From an uncultured Hyphomicrobiales bacterium (lineage in GTDB: Bacteria; Pseudomonadota; Alphaproteobacteria; Rhizobiales; Beijerinckiaceae), in assembly GCA_903884435.1 (NCBI GenBank), contig CAISEY010000018.1, forward strand, positions 1-33,055: a DNA stretch of 33,055 nt, read 5' to 3'. The notes beneath the pieces were generated by a model. It searched no databases. It had not been told where the DNA came from and was given only the letters and a program-made list of their open reading frames with translations. A program made the position numbers and the translations under genes. Positions 15,767 to 24,285 of the stretch are shown piece after piece (position 1 is the first letter of the stretch; every line of letters begins with the position of its first letter).

Positions 15767-16912
15767 ATGCCGCGCGACAGTTTTCATTTGAAGCCGCTCA
15801 CCAGCCTGCGTTTCTTCGCGGCGATGATGATCGTGATCTACCACACGGCGCAGTTCTTCGACTGGCCCTGGCTCGACGGAGCGCCCGGCAGCCTCGTCCA
15901 GGGCGTCTCGTTCTTTTTCGTCCTCTCCGGCTTCATTCTCACGGCGGTTTACGGGGCGCGCGACACGCTGGACCCGCGCGCCTTCATGGCGGCGCGCTTT
16001 GCCCGCGTTTACCCGGCCCATCTCGCCGGCCTCGCGCTGATCGTCCTGATCGTCCCCTGGAGCGCCATCAACACCGGCCCGGATGAATTCACCGCGAAGG
16101 CGACGGTGTTTCTGCTGAAGGCGACGATGACCGACGCGCTCGCCCTGATGCCCTCGGTCATTTTCTCGTGGAACGGCGTGTCCTGGTCGCTCTCGACGGA
16201 AATGTGTTTCTATTTGCTGTTTCCGTTCCTGCTGCGCGACATCGACGGAACCTGGGGCCGCAAGCTCCTCGCCTCGGCGCTTCTGGCGGTCGCGAGCCAC
16301 GAAATCTGCCGCCAGGCGGGCTTGCCGGAAAACACCGACGATCAACTCATGTCGGTCGCCGGCCTCAACTACGCCAACCCCGCGGCGCGCCTGTTCGAAT
16401 TCTGCCTCGGCATGGCCGCCTGCTCGATCTGGAGGCGCGGCGTTCGAGTCAACCGGCTCGGCTTTGGCGCCTGGAGCGCCATCGAGGCGGCGACGCTCGG
16501 CTTCGTCGTCCTCGCCGTCGCCCGCGGCAACGGTCTCGCCGCCGCCGTTTTGCCCGTCTCGTTTCACGCCTGGTTCGGCGTCGCGGGCCTGTGCGGGGTT
16601 TTCGCCATCGCCATCGTCGTCTTCGCGAATGGCGCGGGCGTCATCGGCCGGCTGCTGTCGCTTCGTTGCATGTGCTATCTCGGCGAAATCAGCTTCGCGA
16701 TCTATCTCGTGAACCGCACGCTCATGCTCGCGATCACCCATCGCGGCGCGAGTTTCCTCGCGTCCGAATGGACCTATTTCCCGGTGTTGTTCGCGCTTTC
16801 GGCGCTCGTTCACGAACTCGTGGAAAAGCCGGGACGCGTCTGGCTGCTGGCCCGCCTCAAGCCGCGGGACGCCGCGCCTCGCCCGCTCGCAGCCACGCCC
16901 GCGGGTCCGTGA
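15767..16912 (+). CDS. Acyltransferase family 3 membrane protein
   Basis: 381 aa from the ATG at 15767, where the family's N terminus begins ('HLKPLTSLRFFAAMMIVIYH'); upstream codons of the open frame are Ser/Pro-rich and unlike it. The protein is polytopic, with about ten hydrophobic segments. The conserved His of Acyl_transf_3 enzymes appears in 'IYHTAQF', followed by 'GVSFFFVLSGFIL', 'ARFARVYPAHL' and 'SWSLSTEMCFYLLFPFLL', all diagnostic blocks. Such proteins O-acylate sugars or other envelope molecules across the inner membrane; the acceptor is unknown. It interrupts the minus-strand molybdenum cluster, and its last 56 bp overlap the 3' end of the convergent coxE-like gene. Confidence 0.88.
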   Translation: MPRDSFHLKPLTSLRFFAAMMIVIYHTAQFFDWPWLDGAPGSLVQGVSFFFVLSGFILTAVYGARDTLDPRAFMAARFARVYPAHLAGLALIVLIVPWSAINTGPDEFTAKATVFLLKATMTDALALMPSVIFSWNGVSWSLSTEMCFYLLFPFLLRDIDGTWGRKLLASALLAVASHEICRQAGLPENTDDQLMSVAGLNYANPAARLFEFCLGMAACSIWRRGVRVNRLGFGAWSAIEAATLGFVVLAVARGNGLAAAVLPVSFHAWFGVAGLCGVFAIAIVVFANGAGVIGRLLSLRCMCYLGEISFAIYLVNRTLMLAITHRGASFLASEWTYFPVLFALSALVHELVEKPGRVWLLARLKPRDAAPRPLAATPAGP

Positions 16913-18095
16913 TTTTCATCTCGCCGCCGCTCGCGAGCGCCTTCACGAGATCCTCGATGCTCGCGAGATTGTGGACGGGACGGAACTCGTCGACGAAGGG
17001 CAGCATGGCGCGGATGCCCTGCGCCTTCGCCTCGAAACGGTCGTAGCGCAGCAGCGGATTGAGCCAGATCAGCCGGCGGCACGACTTTTTCAGCCGCTCC
17101 ATCTCGCGCGCGAGCTCGGCGGAGCCGTCGCGCTCGAGCCCGTCGGTGAACAGCAACACCGAAGCGCCCTGCCCGAGCACGCGACGCGACCACTGGCGAT
17201 TGAAATTGTGCAGCGAGGTCGCGATGCGCGTCCCGCCCGACCAGTCGTCGACGCTGGCCGAACACATGGCGAGCGCCTCGTCGGGATCCTTGTGGCGCAG
17301 CGCGCGCGTCACGTTGGTGAGCCGCGTGCCGAACAGAAACGTGTGCACGCGCCCGCGCGCCTCGGTCATGGCGTGCAGGAAATGCAGGAACACGCGCGTG
17401 TAGTCGCTCATCGAGCCCGATATGTCGCAGATCGCCACGATGGGCGGCTTGCGCGTCGCGCGCGCGCGAAACGCGAGTTCGATGGAGGCGCCGCCGGCGC
17501 GCAGCGAGCGGCGGAACGCGCGGCGCGGATCGATGCGGGCGCCGCGCGGATCGGCGACGAAGCGCCGGGTCGGCATCTCGTCGTCCGTCAGGTCCATGCG
17601 CGAGATCAGCGCCTTCGCCCGCGCGATTTCCGCCGCGCTCATTTGCGCGAAGTCCTTTTTCTGCAACAACTCGTCCGCCGACGTGGTGAGGCGATAGTCG
17701 AGTTCGACCTGCTCCTGTTCGCGCTTTTCGCTTTCCTTTTTGAACAGGGCGTCGGAGACGCGCGTCGCGCCCGCTCGCGGCTTCGACGCCTCGGAAGCCT
17801 TCGGCTCGGCCATCGGCGACATCATGGCGATCAGCTTGTCGAGCAGGCCGCGGCGACGCCAGAAGATCTGGAACGCCTGGTCGAAAATGACGGTGTGTTC
17901 GTGTTTCTTGACGAAGACCGCGTGCAGCGTCGCGTGAAAATCCGCGCGCGTGCCGATGGCCGCGGCCTCGACGGCGCGCACCGCGTCGAGAATCGAGCCC
18001 GGACCGACGGGCAGGCCCGCGTCGCGCAGCACGCGCCCGAAATAGAGGATGTTCTCGGCGAGCTTCCCCGTGCCGGCGGGAACGGACTCCGTCAT
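16857..18095 (-). CDS. coxE: CoxE-like VWA domain protein
   Basis: 412 aa. The C-terminal ~195 residues are a von Willebrand A domain with the MIDAS motif DISGS at 224-228, then 'FLHAMTEARGRVHTFLFGTRLTNVTRAL' and 'DWSGGTRIATSLHNFN' (the MIDAS Thr region) and 'VLLFTDGLERD'. The N-terminal half is charged and helical, as in CoxE. In CO dehydrogenase biogenesis CoxE works with the MoxR-type ATPase CoxD to complete the enzyme's metal centre; here it presumably serves the coxSLM-encoded enzyme. The ATG overlaps the stop of the Cys-cluster gene by 4 bp (ATGA), so translation is coupled. Its 3' end overlaps the acyltransferase on the other strand by 56 bp. Confidence 0.9.
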   Translation of the reverse strand: MTESVPAGTGKLAENILYFGRVLRDAGLPVGPGSILDAVRAVEAAAIGTRADFHATLHAVFVKKHEHTVIFDQAFQIFWRRRGLLDKLIAMMSPMAEPKASEASKPRAGATRVSDALFKKESEKREQEQVELDYRLTTSADELLQKKDFAQMSAAEIARAKALISRMDLTDDEMPTRRFVADPRGARIDPRRAFRRSLRAGGASIELAFRARATRKPPIVAICDISGSMSDYTRVFLHFLHAMTEARGRVHTFLFGTRLTNVTRALRHKDPDEALAMCSASVDDWSGGTRIATSLHNFNRQWSRRVLGQGASVLLFTDGLERDGSAELAREMERLKKSCRRLIWLNPLLRYDRFEAKAQGIRAMLPFVDEFRPVHNLASIEDLVKALASGGEMKITDPRAWLRAGEARRPAA

Positions 18096-18538
18096 TTCAG
18101 CTCGACCTCGCCGGTTTTCGTCATCAGCACCGTTCGCTCGCCCCGGCGCACGCCAACGAACCGCTGCCGGCTCGCGATGTCCCGCGCCCAGTGGCGAAAG
18201 TCCGCTTCATAGGGCTCGCGCCGCCACGCGTCGGGCCTGTCGACGTCCTCGGTGACGAGCAGTTCGAAGGGCGGCGGATCGTGCAGCACGAAACCTGCGA
18301 CGCACGGCTTCCATTCGTCGCCAAGCGAAGCGTCGTAACGCCAGGTGCAGAAGAACTCGCGGCACGCGGCGGGACGCGCGCCATGCGCCCTGCATCCCGT
18401 CGCGGGATCGAGACGCGGACACCAGCCGTCGTCGGACTTGCCGGTTTCCGGGATCGGAAACACCTTGCAGCACAGATGGCATTCGCCGCACGAACGGCCC
18501 TCGACGAGCGGCGACGATGCGTCGTCCTGATCGGACAT
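18092..18538 (-). CDS. YkgJ-like Cys-cluster protein inside the coxDE unit
   Basis: 148 aa. The N-terminal region has 'CGECHLCCKVFPIPETGK', then 'WCPRLDPATGCRAHGARPAACREFFCTW', giving a total of eight Cys in residues ~17-66 in the arrangement of CxxCxxCC (YkgJ) zinc- or iron-binding proteins. The remainder ('PPPFELLVTEDVDRPDAW', 'FVGVRRGERTVLM') is of unknown fold. Start ATG at 18538 has GGAGG close upstream. It begins 24 bp after the moxR stop and ends in a 4-bp ATGA overlap with coxE, so it is the middle gene of a moxR-ykgJ-coxE operon. A role in metal or Fe-S handling during maturation of the molybdenum hydroxylase is an inference from that position. Confidence 0.8.
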   Translation of the reverse strand: MSDQDDASSPLVEGRSCGECHLCCKVFPIPETGKSDDGWCPRLDPATGCRAHGARPAACREFFCTWRYDASLGDEWKPCVAGFVLHDPPPFELLVTEDVDRPDAWRREPYEADFRHWARDIASRQRFVGVRRGERTVLMTKTGEVELK

Positions 18539-18562
18539 GCGCTCCTCCCCTCCATGCGCGGA

Positions 18563-19477
18563 CTAGACCGTCGCCAGTTCCGCCCTCACCTGATCGATCA
18601 ATTCCTGCGCCTTCGCGCCCTGGATGCGCGCGATGTCGTCCTGGTATTTCAGCAGCACGCCGAGCGTGTCGGACACCTGCGAGGGATCGAGCGCGACCGC
18701 GTCGAGTTCGACGAGCGCGCTCGCCCAGTCGAGCGTCTCGGCGACGCCCGGCTGTTTGAACAGGTCTTCCTTGCGCAGTTTCTGCACGAAGCCGACGAGT
18801 TCCGCCGTCAGACGCTCCGGCGCGCGCGGCGCCTTTGTCCGGACGATCTTCATTTCCCGTTCTGCGTCTGGATAGTCGATCCAGTGATAGAGGCAGCGCC
18901 GCTTTAGCGCGTCGTGGATTTCGCGCGTGCGGTTCGAAGTGATGATGACGATGGGCGGATGCCCGGCCTTCACCGTGCCAAGCTCGGGAATGGTGATCTG
19001 GAAATCCGAGAGCACCTCGAGCAGATAGGCCTCGAAGGCCTCGTCGGCGCGGTCGAGTTCGTCGATGAGCAGCACCGGCGGCCCTTCGGCGGCGGGCTCC
19101 AGCGCCCGCAGCAGCGACCTCTTGACGAGATAACGCTCGGAAAACACGTCGTGTTCGAGCCTGTCGCGGTCCGTCTCGCCCGAGGCCTCGGCGAGGCGGA
19201 TCGCCATCATCTGCCGCGCGTAATTCCACTCGTAAACGGCGGAGGCGACGTCGAGCCCCTCGTAACATTGCAGGCGAATGAGCTGGCGCCCCAGGGTCGA
19301 CGAGAGCACCTTGGCGATCTCCGTCTTGCCGACGCCCGCCTCTCCCTCGAGAAACAGGGGCCGCCCGAGTTTCAGCGACAGGAACAGCACGGTCGCGAGC
19401 GCGCGGTCCGCGACATAGTCGGCGCCGGAGAGAAGCGAGAGGGTTTCGTCGATGGAAGCGGGAATGGGATGGGGCAA
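18563..19477 (-). CDS. coxD: CoxD-like MoxR-family AAA+ ATPase
   Basis: 304 aa. Walker A 'GEAGVGKT' at 45-52, Walker B 'VLLIDELDRAD' at 135-145, sensor-1 'VIITSNRTREIHDALKRRC' and arginine finger in 'ALKRRCLYHWIDYP'. 'LQCYEGLDVASAVYEWNY' and 'RSLLRALEP' are typical of the CoxD/MoxR subgroup. MoxR ATPases act as chaperones with a VWA partner; here the partner is the coxE-like gene two genes downstream. In Oligotropha (Afipia) carboxidovorans CoxD is needed for assembly of the Cu/Mo site of CO dehydrogenase. It is the first gene of a three-gene unit. The region upstream (19478-19701) is divergent with the diheme cytochrome gene and contains a REP-like palindrome. Confidence 0.92.
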   Translation of the reverse strand: MPHPIPASIDETLSLLSGADYVADRALATVLFLSLKLGRPLFLEGEAGVGKTEIAKVLSSTLGRQLIRLQCYEGLDVASAVYEWNYARQMMAIRLAEASGETDRDRLEHDVFSERYLVKRSLLRALEPAAEGPPVLLIDELDRADEAFEAYLLEVLSDFQITIPELGTVKAGHPPIVIITSNRTREIHDALKRRCLYHWIDYPDAEREMKIVRTKAPRAPERLTAELVGFVQKLRKEDLFKQPGVAETLDWASALVELDAVALDPSQVSDTLGVLLKYQDDIARIQGAKAQELIDQVRAELATV

Positions 19478-19531
19478 GGCGGGTCCGATGATCTCGATGC
19501 GCGCGCGAAGCGGGAGGGCGCGCGTGCCGGC

Positions 19532-19560
19532 ACTTTCCCCCGTTTCACCGGAGAAGGGAA
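19532..19560. repeat. Degenerate REP-like palindrome, copy 1
   Basis: An imperfect inverted repeat 'TTTCCCCCG ... CCGGAGAAGGGAA'. Its right arm contains GGAGAAGGGA (19550-19559), identical to the right arm of the perfect palindrome at 21049-21078. The two copies flank the plus-strand cytochrome/DUF1330 pair. Confidence 0.4.
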
Positions 19561-19609
19561 GAGCCCCGCGCCGTCCGGCGCGACCGGCGCTGTCGCGCGG
19601 GCGCCATGT

Positions 19610-19639
19610 TTGACAATTCAGTTCGTGTGAAGCACTTTA
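19610..19639 (+). promoter_or_regulatory. Candidate promoter for the diheme cytochrome/DUF1330 genes
   Basis: TTGACA at 19610-19615 is a perfect -35 hexamer; about 18 bp downstream lies ACTTTA (19634-19639), a poor -10. The stretch 19606-19700 is strikingly A/T-rich against its surroundings, as expected of a promoter and leader. It precedes the ATG at 19702. Confidence 0.35.
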
Positions 19640-19701
19640 CGTTCAAAGAAAATGACGAAATAAAACTCCACGAATATCACGCCATCCTCGAGGAAATCCA
19701 G

Positions 19702-20691
19702 ATGATCGAAATATTGTCGCGCGTCCTGTGCGCGCTCCCGGTTTCGGTCGCGCTGATGGCGACCCCCGCCGCCGCCCAGGCCCCCGCGGCGCCGGCGCCC
19801 GACTCGTTTCCCGCGTGGGCCTACCCCTGGGTTCCCGATTTTCCGGTCCCCGCGCCCACCGACACGCCGCAACATCTGCCCGGCAGCGGCGCCGCCGTGA
19901 GCTGGACGCAGGCGCGCGATCTCTTCTACGCGCCGGACTGGCATCCCGAGGATCACGGCCCGATGCCAGACGTGGTCAAGGCCGGCCGCAAGCCGGACGT
20001 GCGCGCCTGCGGCTCCTGTCACCGCGCGGAGGGAACCGGCGGCCCGGAAAACGCGAGCCTCGCGGGCCTGCCCGTCGCCTATTTCACGCGACAGATCGCG
20101 GATTTCAAAAGCGGCGCGCGGAAATTTTCCGGTCCGCAACGAAGCCCGGTGCTGCTCATGAACGCGTCCGTCAAGACAATGACGGACGAGGAAGTGAAAG
20201 CGGCGGCGGACTATTATTCCTCGCTGAAGCCCAAACGGATCATCAAGGTCGTCGAAAGCGAAACCGTTCCGAAAAATTACATCGCGCGCGTGTTTTTCGC
20301 GCGGCGGGCCGAGGGCGGCGTCGAGCCGCTCGGCAAGCGCATTGTCGAGATGCCCGACGATGTCGAACAGTTCGAGCTTCGCGACGCGCGCGCGCAATTC
20401 ACCGCCTACGTGCCGGTTGGCAGCATCGCGAAAGGCGAGTCGCTGGTGAAAACCGGCGGAGCCGGCGTGACGGCGCCCTGCGGAATTTGTCACGGACCGG
20501 ACCTGAAAGGCGTCGGCGCGATACCTGGAATCGCCGGCCGCTCGCCAAGCTACATCGCGCGCCAGCTTTATGACTTCCAGCAAGGGGCGCGCGCGGGAAG
20601 TTCAAGCGCCCTGATGGCGCCGACGGTCGCGAAACTCACGCAGGACGACATGATCGCGCTCGCCGCCTATGTATCCTCGCGGGAACCGTGA
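19702..20691 (+). CDS. Diheme c-type cytochrome near coxSLM
   Basis: 329 aa from the ATG at 19702, selected because AGGA is 8 nt upstream and a signal peptide follows directly ('LSRVLCALPVSVALMATPAAAQA'); an in-frame ATG at 19606 would put a charged tail before it. Heme sites are 'CGSCH' at 103-107 and 'CGICH' at 260-264. The Pro/Trp-rich N-terminal segment ('FPAWAYPWVPDFPVPAPTDTPQHLPGS') precedes the first heme domain. The C-terminal heme domain contains 'YIARQLYDFQQGARAGSSSALMAPTVAKLTQDDMIALAAYVSS', a class I cytochrome pattern whose axial Met is probably in 'ALMAP'. Position between coxM and coxD suggests it could accept electrons from the molybdenum hydroxylase, but this is inference. Confidence 0.87.
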   Translation: MIEILSRVLCALPVSVALMATPAAAQAPAAPAPDSFPAWAYPWVPDFPVPAPTDTPQHLPGSGAAVSWTQARDLFYAPDWHPEDHGPMPDVVKAGRKPDVRACGSCHRAEGTGGPENASLAGLPVAYFTRQIADFKSGARKFSGPQRSPVLLMNASVKTMTDEEVKAAADYYSSLKPKRIIKVVESETVPKNYIARVFFARRAEGGVEPLGKRIVEMPDDVEQFELRDARAQFTAYVPVGSIAKGESLVKTGGAGVTAPCGICHGPDLKGVGAIPGIAGRSPSYIARQLYDFQQGARAGSSSALMAPTVAKLTQDDMIALAAYVSSREP

Positions 20692-20716
20692 GCGGAAGAA
20701 CGGGGGAGCCACGCGC

Positions 20717-21007
20717 GTGTCCGCTTACGTGATCTTCGATGTCGATATTTCCAGTCCGGCGCGCTACCAGGAATTCATGTCCGGCGTGAAGCCGGCGCTC
20801 GAACAGGCCGGCGCCCGGTATCTCGCGCGCGGCGGCGCCCACAAGGTTTACGAGGGCGACTGGGAGCCCCGGCGGATTGTCTTGCTGGAATTCCCGTCGC
20901 TCGCCGCGTGGGAAGCCTTCTACCACGGCCCCGTCTATCAGGGCTTGAAGGGCATCAGGGACGAATGCAGTTCCGCGCGCCTCGTGAGCGTCGTCGGGCT
21001 CGACTGA
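20717..21007 (+). CDS. DUF1330 domain protein
   Basis: 96 aa from a GTG at 20717; GGGGGAG lies 8 nt upstream (20702-20708), which favours it over an ATG at 20669 that would overlap the cytochrome gene. The protein is a whole DUF1330 domain (dimeric ferredoxin-like alpha/beta fold): 'SAYVIFDVDISSPARYQEFM', 'GARYLARGGAHKVYEGDWEPRRIVLLEFPS', 'AWEAFYHGPVYQGLKGIRDECSSARLVSVVG'. The biochemical role of DUF1330 is unknown; homologues are often encoded next to dehydrogenases or catabolic genes. Its start is 25 bp after the cytochrome stop, so the two probably form one unit. Confidence 0.87.
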   Translation: MSAYVIFDVDISSPARYQEFMSGVKPALEQAGARYLARGGAHKVYEGDWEPRRIVLLEFPSLAAWEAFYHGPVYQGLKGIRDECSSARLVSVVGLD

Positions 21008-21048
21008 GAGCGTCGCGACGCGAGGGAGCACGATTTCCCCCGGCGGCG

Positions 21049-21078
21049 TCCCTTCTCCCGGCCACGCGGGAGAAGGGA
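21049..21078. repeat. Perfect 12-bp-stem palindrome (REP-like / bidirectional terminator), copy 2
   Basis: TCCCTTCTCCCG (21049-21060) and CGGGAGAAGGGA (21067-21078) form a 12-bp perfect stem with a 6-nt loop. It sits in the 81-bp gap between the convergent DUF1330 and coxM genes, so it can terminate both transcripts, although no T run follows. Palindromes of this type are often dispersed repeats in high-GC alphaproteobacteria; a related arm is present at 19550-19559. Confidence 0.7.
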
Positions 21079-21088
21079 GTGAAATTCC

Positions 21089-21886
21089 TCAGCCCGCCGC
21101 GGTCACAGCCCGCTTCGCCATCACGCCGATCAGGTGCGCGCGATATTCGGCGTCCGCGTGGATGTCTGAGTTGAGCCCGTCCGGCGACTGCGTCTTGCCG
21201 TCGAGGGCGGCGGCGGAGAAATTCGCCTTCAGCGCCGCTTCGAAATCCTTCTGGCGGAACACGCCCGACGATCCCGCGCCCGTCACGGCGACGCGCACGT
21301 CCGCGCCCTTTTTCGCGACGAAAACGCCAACGATGGCGTAACGCGAGGCGGGATTGCGAAACTTCTGGTAATTCGCCTTGTCCGGGATCGGGAAGGAGAT
21401 CGAGGTGATGATCTCGCCCTCGCCGAGCGCCGTCTCGAACAGGCCGGTGAAGAAATCGTCGGCCTTGATGGCCCGCTTGTTGGTGGTGATCGTCGCGCCG
21501 AGCGCGAGGCAGGCCGAGGGATAGTCCGCCGCCGGATCGTTGTTGGCGATGGAGCCGCCGCAGGTGCCCTTGTTGCGCACGGCGGGATCGCCGATGCCGC
21601 CGGCGAGCGCCGCCAGGGCCGGGATCGCCTTCTTCACCTCGGCGGAGGTGGCGACCGTGACATGGCGCGTCATGGCGCCGATCACGACCGCGCCGCCCTC
21701 GACCTTGATGCCGCGCAGCTCGTCGAGCTTGCCCATGTCGATGATGTCGGTGGGCGAGGCGAGACGCTGCTTCATCGTCGGCAGCAGGGTCATGCCACCC
21801 GCGAGAATCTTGCCATCCGCGTGTTTGGCGGCGAGCGAGGCGGCCTCCGAAACCGAGGCGGGCTTGTGATAGGTGAATGCGTACAT
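21089..21886 (-). CDS. coxM: Molybdenum hydroxylase FAD subunit (CoxM-like)
   Basis: 265 aa from ATG 21886 (AGGGAG upstream). FAD-binding PCMH domain: 'MYAFTYHKPASVSEAASL', the pyrophosphate loop 'KILAGGMTLLPTMKQRL' (AGGMT at 29-33, AGGHS/AGGQS in relatives) and the second loop 'NKGTCGGSIANNDPAADYPS'. The C-terminal CO-dehydrogenase flavoprotein domain follows, with 'YQKFRNPASRYAIVGVFVAK'. It carries electrons from the [2Fe-2S] clusters of CoxS to an external acceptor. It is the third gene of the coxS-coxL-coxM order, 23 bp after coxL. The order differs from the coxMSL order of the characterised CO dehydrogenase operon. Confidence 0.92.
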   Translation of the reverse strand: MYAFTYHKPASVSEAASLAAKHADGKILAGGMTLLPTMKQRLASPTDIIDMGKLDELRGIKVEGGAVVIGAMTRHVTVATSAEVKKAIPALAALAGGIGDPAVRNKGTCGGSIANNDPAADYPSACLALGATITTNKRAIKADDFFTGLFETALGEGEIITSISFPIPDKANYQKFRNPASRYAIVGVFVAKKGADVRVAVTGAGSSGVFRQKDFEAALKANFSAAALDGKTQSPDGLNSDIHADAEYRAHLIGVMAKRAVTAAG

Positions 21887-21909
21887 GATCGTCTCCCTCG
21901 AATTCGAAA

Positions 21910-24252
21910 CTAGTGCGCCCGCGCCGCGCGCCAGACGGCTTGCGGCGTCGCGGGCATGGCGATGTTCTCGTGACCGAGCGCGTCGGTGATCGCGTTGATG
22001 ACGGCGGGCGGCGCCGCGATGGCGCCGGCCTCGCCGCAGCCCTTGATGCCCAGCGGATTGGAGGGGCACGCGGTCGAAACCATGCCCACCGCGTAGGACG
22101 GCAGATTGTCGGCGCGCGGCATCTGGTAATCCATGAAGCTCGCGGTCAGGAGCTGGCCGCTCTTGTCGTAAACCGCGCCCTCGCACATGGCCTGGCCGAT
22201 GCCCTGGCCGATGCCGCCATGCACCTGGCCCTCGACGATCATCGGGTTGATCACATTGCCGAAATCATCGACCGCGGTCCATTTCTCGATGGTCGTGACG
22301 CCCGTCTGAGGGTCGATCTCGACCTCGCAAATGTGCACGCCCGCCGGAAAGGTGAAGTTCGTCGGATCGTAGAAGGCGCTTTCCTTCAGGCCGGGCTCGA
22401 GCTGCGCGCCGGTGAACTTGTGCGCGATATAGGCCTGCAAGGCGACCGAGCCGAAGTCGATGCTCTTGTCGGTGCCGCGCACGGTGAACTTGCCGTCCCT
22501 GAACTCGATGTCGGCGGGCGAGGCCTCGAGCGCGAAACCGGCGACCTTCTTCGCCTTCTCCTCGATCTTGTCGAGCGCCTTGACGATGGCGCTCATGCCG
22601 ACCGCGCCCGAGCGCGAGCCATAGGTGCCCATGCCCATCTGCACCTTGTCGGTGTCGCCATGGATGATCGACACGTTGTCGATGGGTATGCCCAGCCGGT
22701 CCGACACGAGTTGCGCGAAGGTCGTCTCGTGTCCCTGGCCATGCGAATGGGAGCCGGTGAGGATTTCCACGGTGCCAATGGGGTTGACGCGCACCTCGGC
22801 GGATTCCCACAGGCCGACGCCCGCGCCGAGCGAGCCGACCGCGGCCGAAGGCGCGATGCCGCACGCCTCGATATAGGCGGAAATGCCGACGCCGCGTTTG
22901 AGGCCTTTCGCGGCGGACGCCGTCTTGCGCGCGGCGACGCCCTTGTAATCGGCCATGGCCAGCGCCTTGTCGAGCGCGCCCGCGTAATCGCCGGCGTCGT
23001 AGCACATGATGACGGGCGTCTGGTGCGGGAACGACGTGATGAAATTTTGCCGGCGCAAATCCGCAGGGTCTCTCTTCAGTTCGCGCGCCGCGACCTCGAC
23101 GAGGCGCTCGACGACGAAAGTGGCTTCCGGACGCCCCGCGCCGCGATAAGCGTCGACCGGCGCCGTGTTGGTGTAGACCGCGTCCACCTCGGCGTAGACG
23201 GCGGGAATGTTGTACTGGCCCGACAGCAAGGGCGCGTAGAGATAGGTCGGCACCGACGAGGCGAAGGTCGAGAGATAGGCGCCGAGATTGGCGATGGTTT
23301 TCACGCGCAGCGCCAGCATCTTGCCGGTTTCGTCGAGCGCGAGTTCGGCGCGGGTGACGTGATCGCGGCCATGCGCGTCGGAGAGGAAGGCCTCCGTGCG
23401 GTCGGCGACCCATTTGACGGGCCGGTTGATCTTGCGCGCGGCCCAGACGCAGACCGTCTCTTCCGCGTAGATGAAAATCTTCGAGCCGAAGCCGCCGCCC
23501 ACGTCCGGCGCGATGACGCGCAGCTTGTGCTCGGGCGCGAGGCCTATGAAGGCCGACAGCACGAGCCGCGCGACATGCGGATTCTGGCTCGTCGTGTAGA
23601 GCGTCAGCCCGTCCGTCCCCTCGTCGTATTCGCCAACCGCGGCGCGCGGCTCCATGGCGTTGGGCACGAGGCGATTGTTGACGATGTCGAGTTTCGTGAC
23701 GTGTTTCGCCTTCGCGAAGGCGGCGTCGGACGCGGCCTTGTCGCCCAGATGCCAGTTGTAAACGGCGTTGTCCGGCGCGACGTCGTGAACCGCGGTCCCC
23801 GCCTTCGTCGCCCCGGCGGGATCCACCACGGCGGGGAGAACCTTGTAATCGACCCTGACCTTCTCGGCCGCCTCGCGCGCCCGGGCGTATGTGTCGGCGA
23901 TGACGACGGCGACGTGATCGCCGACATAGCGCACCTTGCCATGGGCGAGCGCGGGATGCGCGCCCGCCTTCATCGGCGATCCATCCTTTGAATGGATCAT
24001 CCAGCCGCAGATGAGACCGCCGACCTTGTCGGCGGCGATGTCGTCGCCGGTGAAGATCGCGACGACGCCAGGCATTTTCAGCGCGGCGGAGGCGTCGATT
24101 CCGAGGATTTCCGCGTGGGCGTGCGGCGAGCGCAGGAAATGCGCGTGCGCCTGGCCGGGACGGTTGACGTCGTCGGTGTAGCGGCCCTTGCCGGTGATGA
24201 AACGGCGATCTTCCTTGCGGCGAACGGACGCGCCGATTCCGGTGCTGCTCAT
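21910..24252 (-). CDS. Molybdenum hydroxylase large subunit, form II CoxL-like (substrate unknown)
   Basis: 780 aa from ATG 24252 with GGAGG upstream. Full xanthine-oxidase-family large subunit: N-terminal '[25 protein letters not shown]', cofactor-binding '[16 protein letters not shown]', '[11 protein letters not shown]', active-site loop '[19 protein letters not shown]' near residue 367, and the catalytic Glu in '[21 protein letters not shown]' near the C terminus. Aerobic CO dehydrogenase (form I) has AYxCSFR in that loop, where Cys carries the sulfur bridging Cu to Mo. This protein has AYRGAGR (form II), so no such Cu-S-Mo site can form and calling it CO dehydrogenase would be unsafe. It probably hydroxylates an unknown aldehyde, purine-like or aromatic substrate using MCD. 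Confidence 0.93.
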   Translation of the reverse strand: MSSTGIGASVRRKEDRRFITGKGRYTDDVNRPGQAHAHFLRSPHAHAEILGIDASAALKMPGVVAIFTGDDIAADKVGGLICGWMIHSKDGSPMKAGAHPALAHGKVRYVGDHVAVVIADTYARAREAAEKVRVDYKVLPAVVDPAGATKAGTAVHDVAPDNAVYNWHLGDKAASDAAFAKAKHVTKLDIVNNRLVPNAMEPRAAVGEYDEGTDGLTLYTTSQNPHVARLVLSAFIGLAPEHKLRVIAPDVGGGFGSKIFIYAEETVCVWAARKINRPVKWVADRTEAFLSDAHGRDHVTRAELALDETGKMLALRVKTIANLGAYLSTFASSVPTYLYAPLLSGQYNIPAVYAEVDAVYTNTAPVDAYRGAGRPEATFVVERLVEVAARELKRDPADLRRQNFITSFPHQTPVIMCYDAGDYAGALDKALAMADYKGVAARKTASAAKGLKRGVGISAYIEACGIAPSAAVGSLGAGVGLWESAEVRVNPIGTVEILTGSHSHGQGHETTFAQLVSDRLGIPIDNVSIIHGDTDKVQMGMGTYGSRSGAVGMSAIVKALDKIEEKAKKVAGFALEASPADIEFRDGKFTVRGTDKSIDFGSVALQAYIAHKFTGAQLEPGLKESAFYDPTNFTFPAGVHICEVEIDPQTGVTTIEKWTAVDDFGNVINPMIVEGQVHGGIGQGIGQAMCEGAVYDKSGQLLTASFMDYQMPRADNLPSYAVGMVSTACPSNPLGIKGCGEAGAIAAPPAVINAITDALGHENIAMPATPQAVWRAARAH

Positions 24253-24285
24253 GTCACGCCTCCACGACTGGATAAAGTCGAGAAA

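Noticed and set aside
21913-23991. A 692-codon open frame opposite the large molybdenum-hydroxylase gene
   Set aside because: It is antisense to coxL, Arg/Gly/Asp/Val-rich with no recognisable motifs, as expected of a mirror frame in high-GC DNA.
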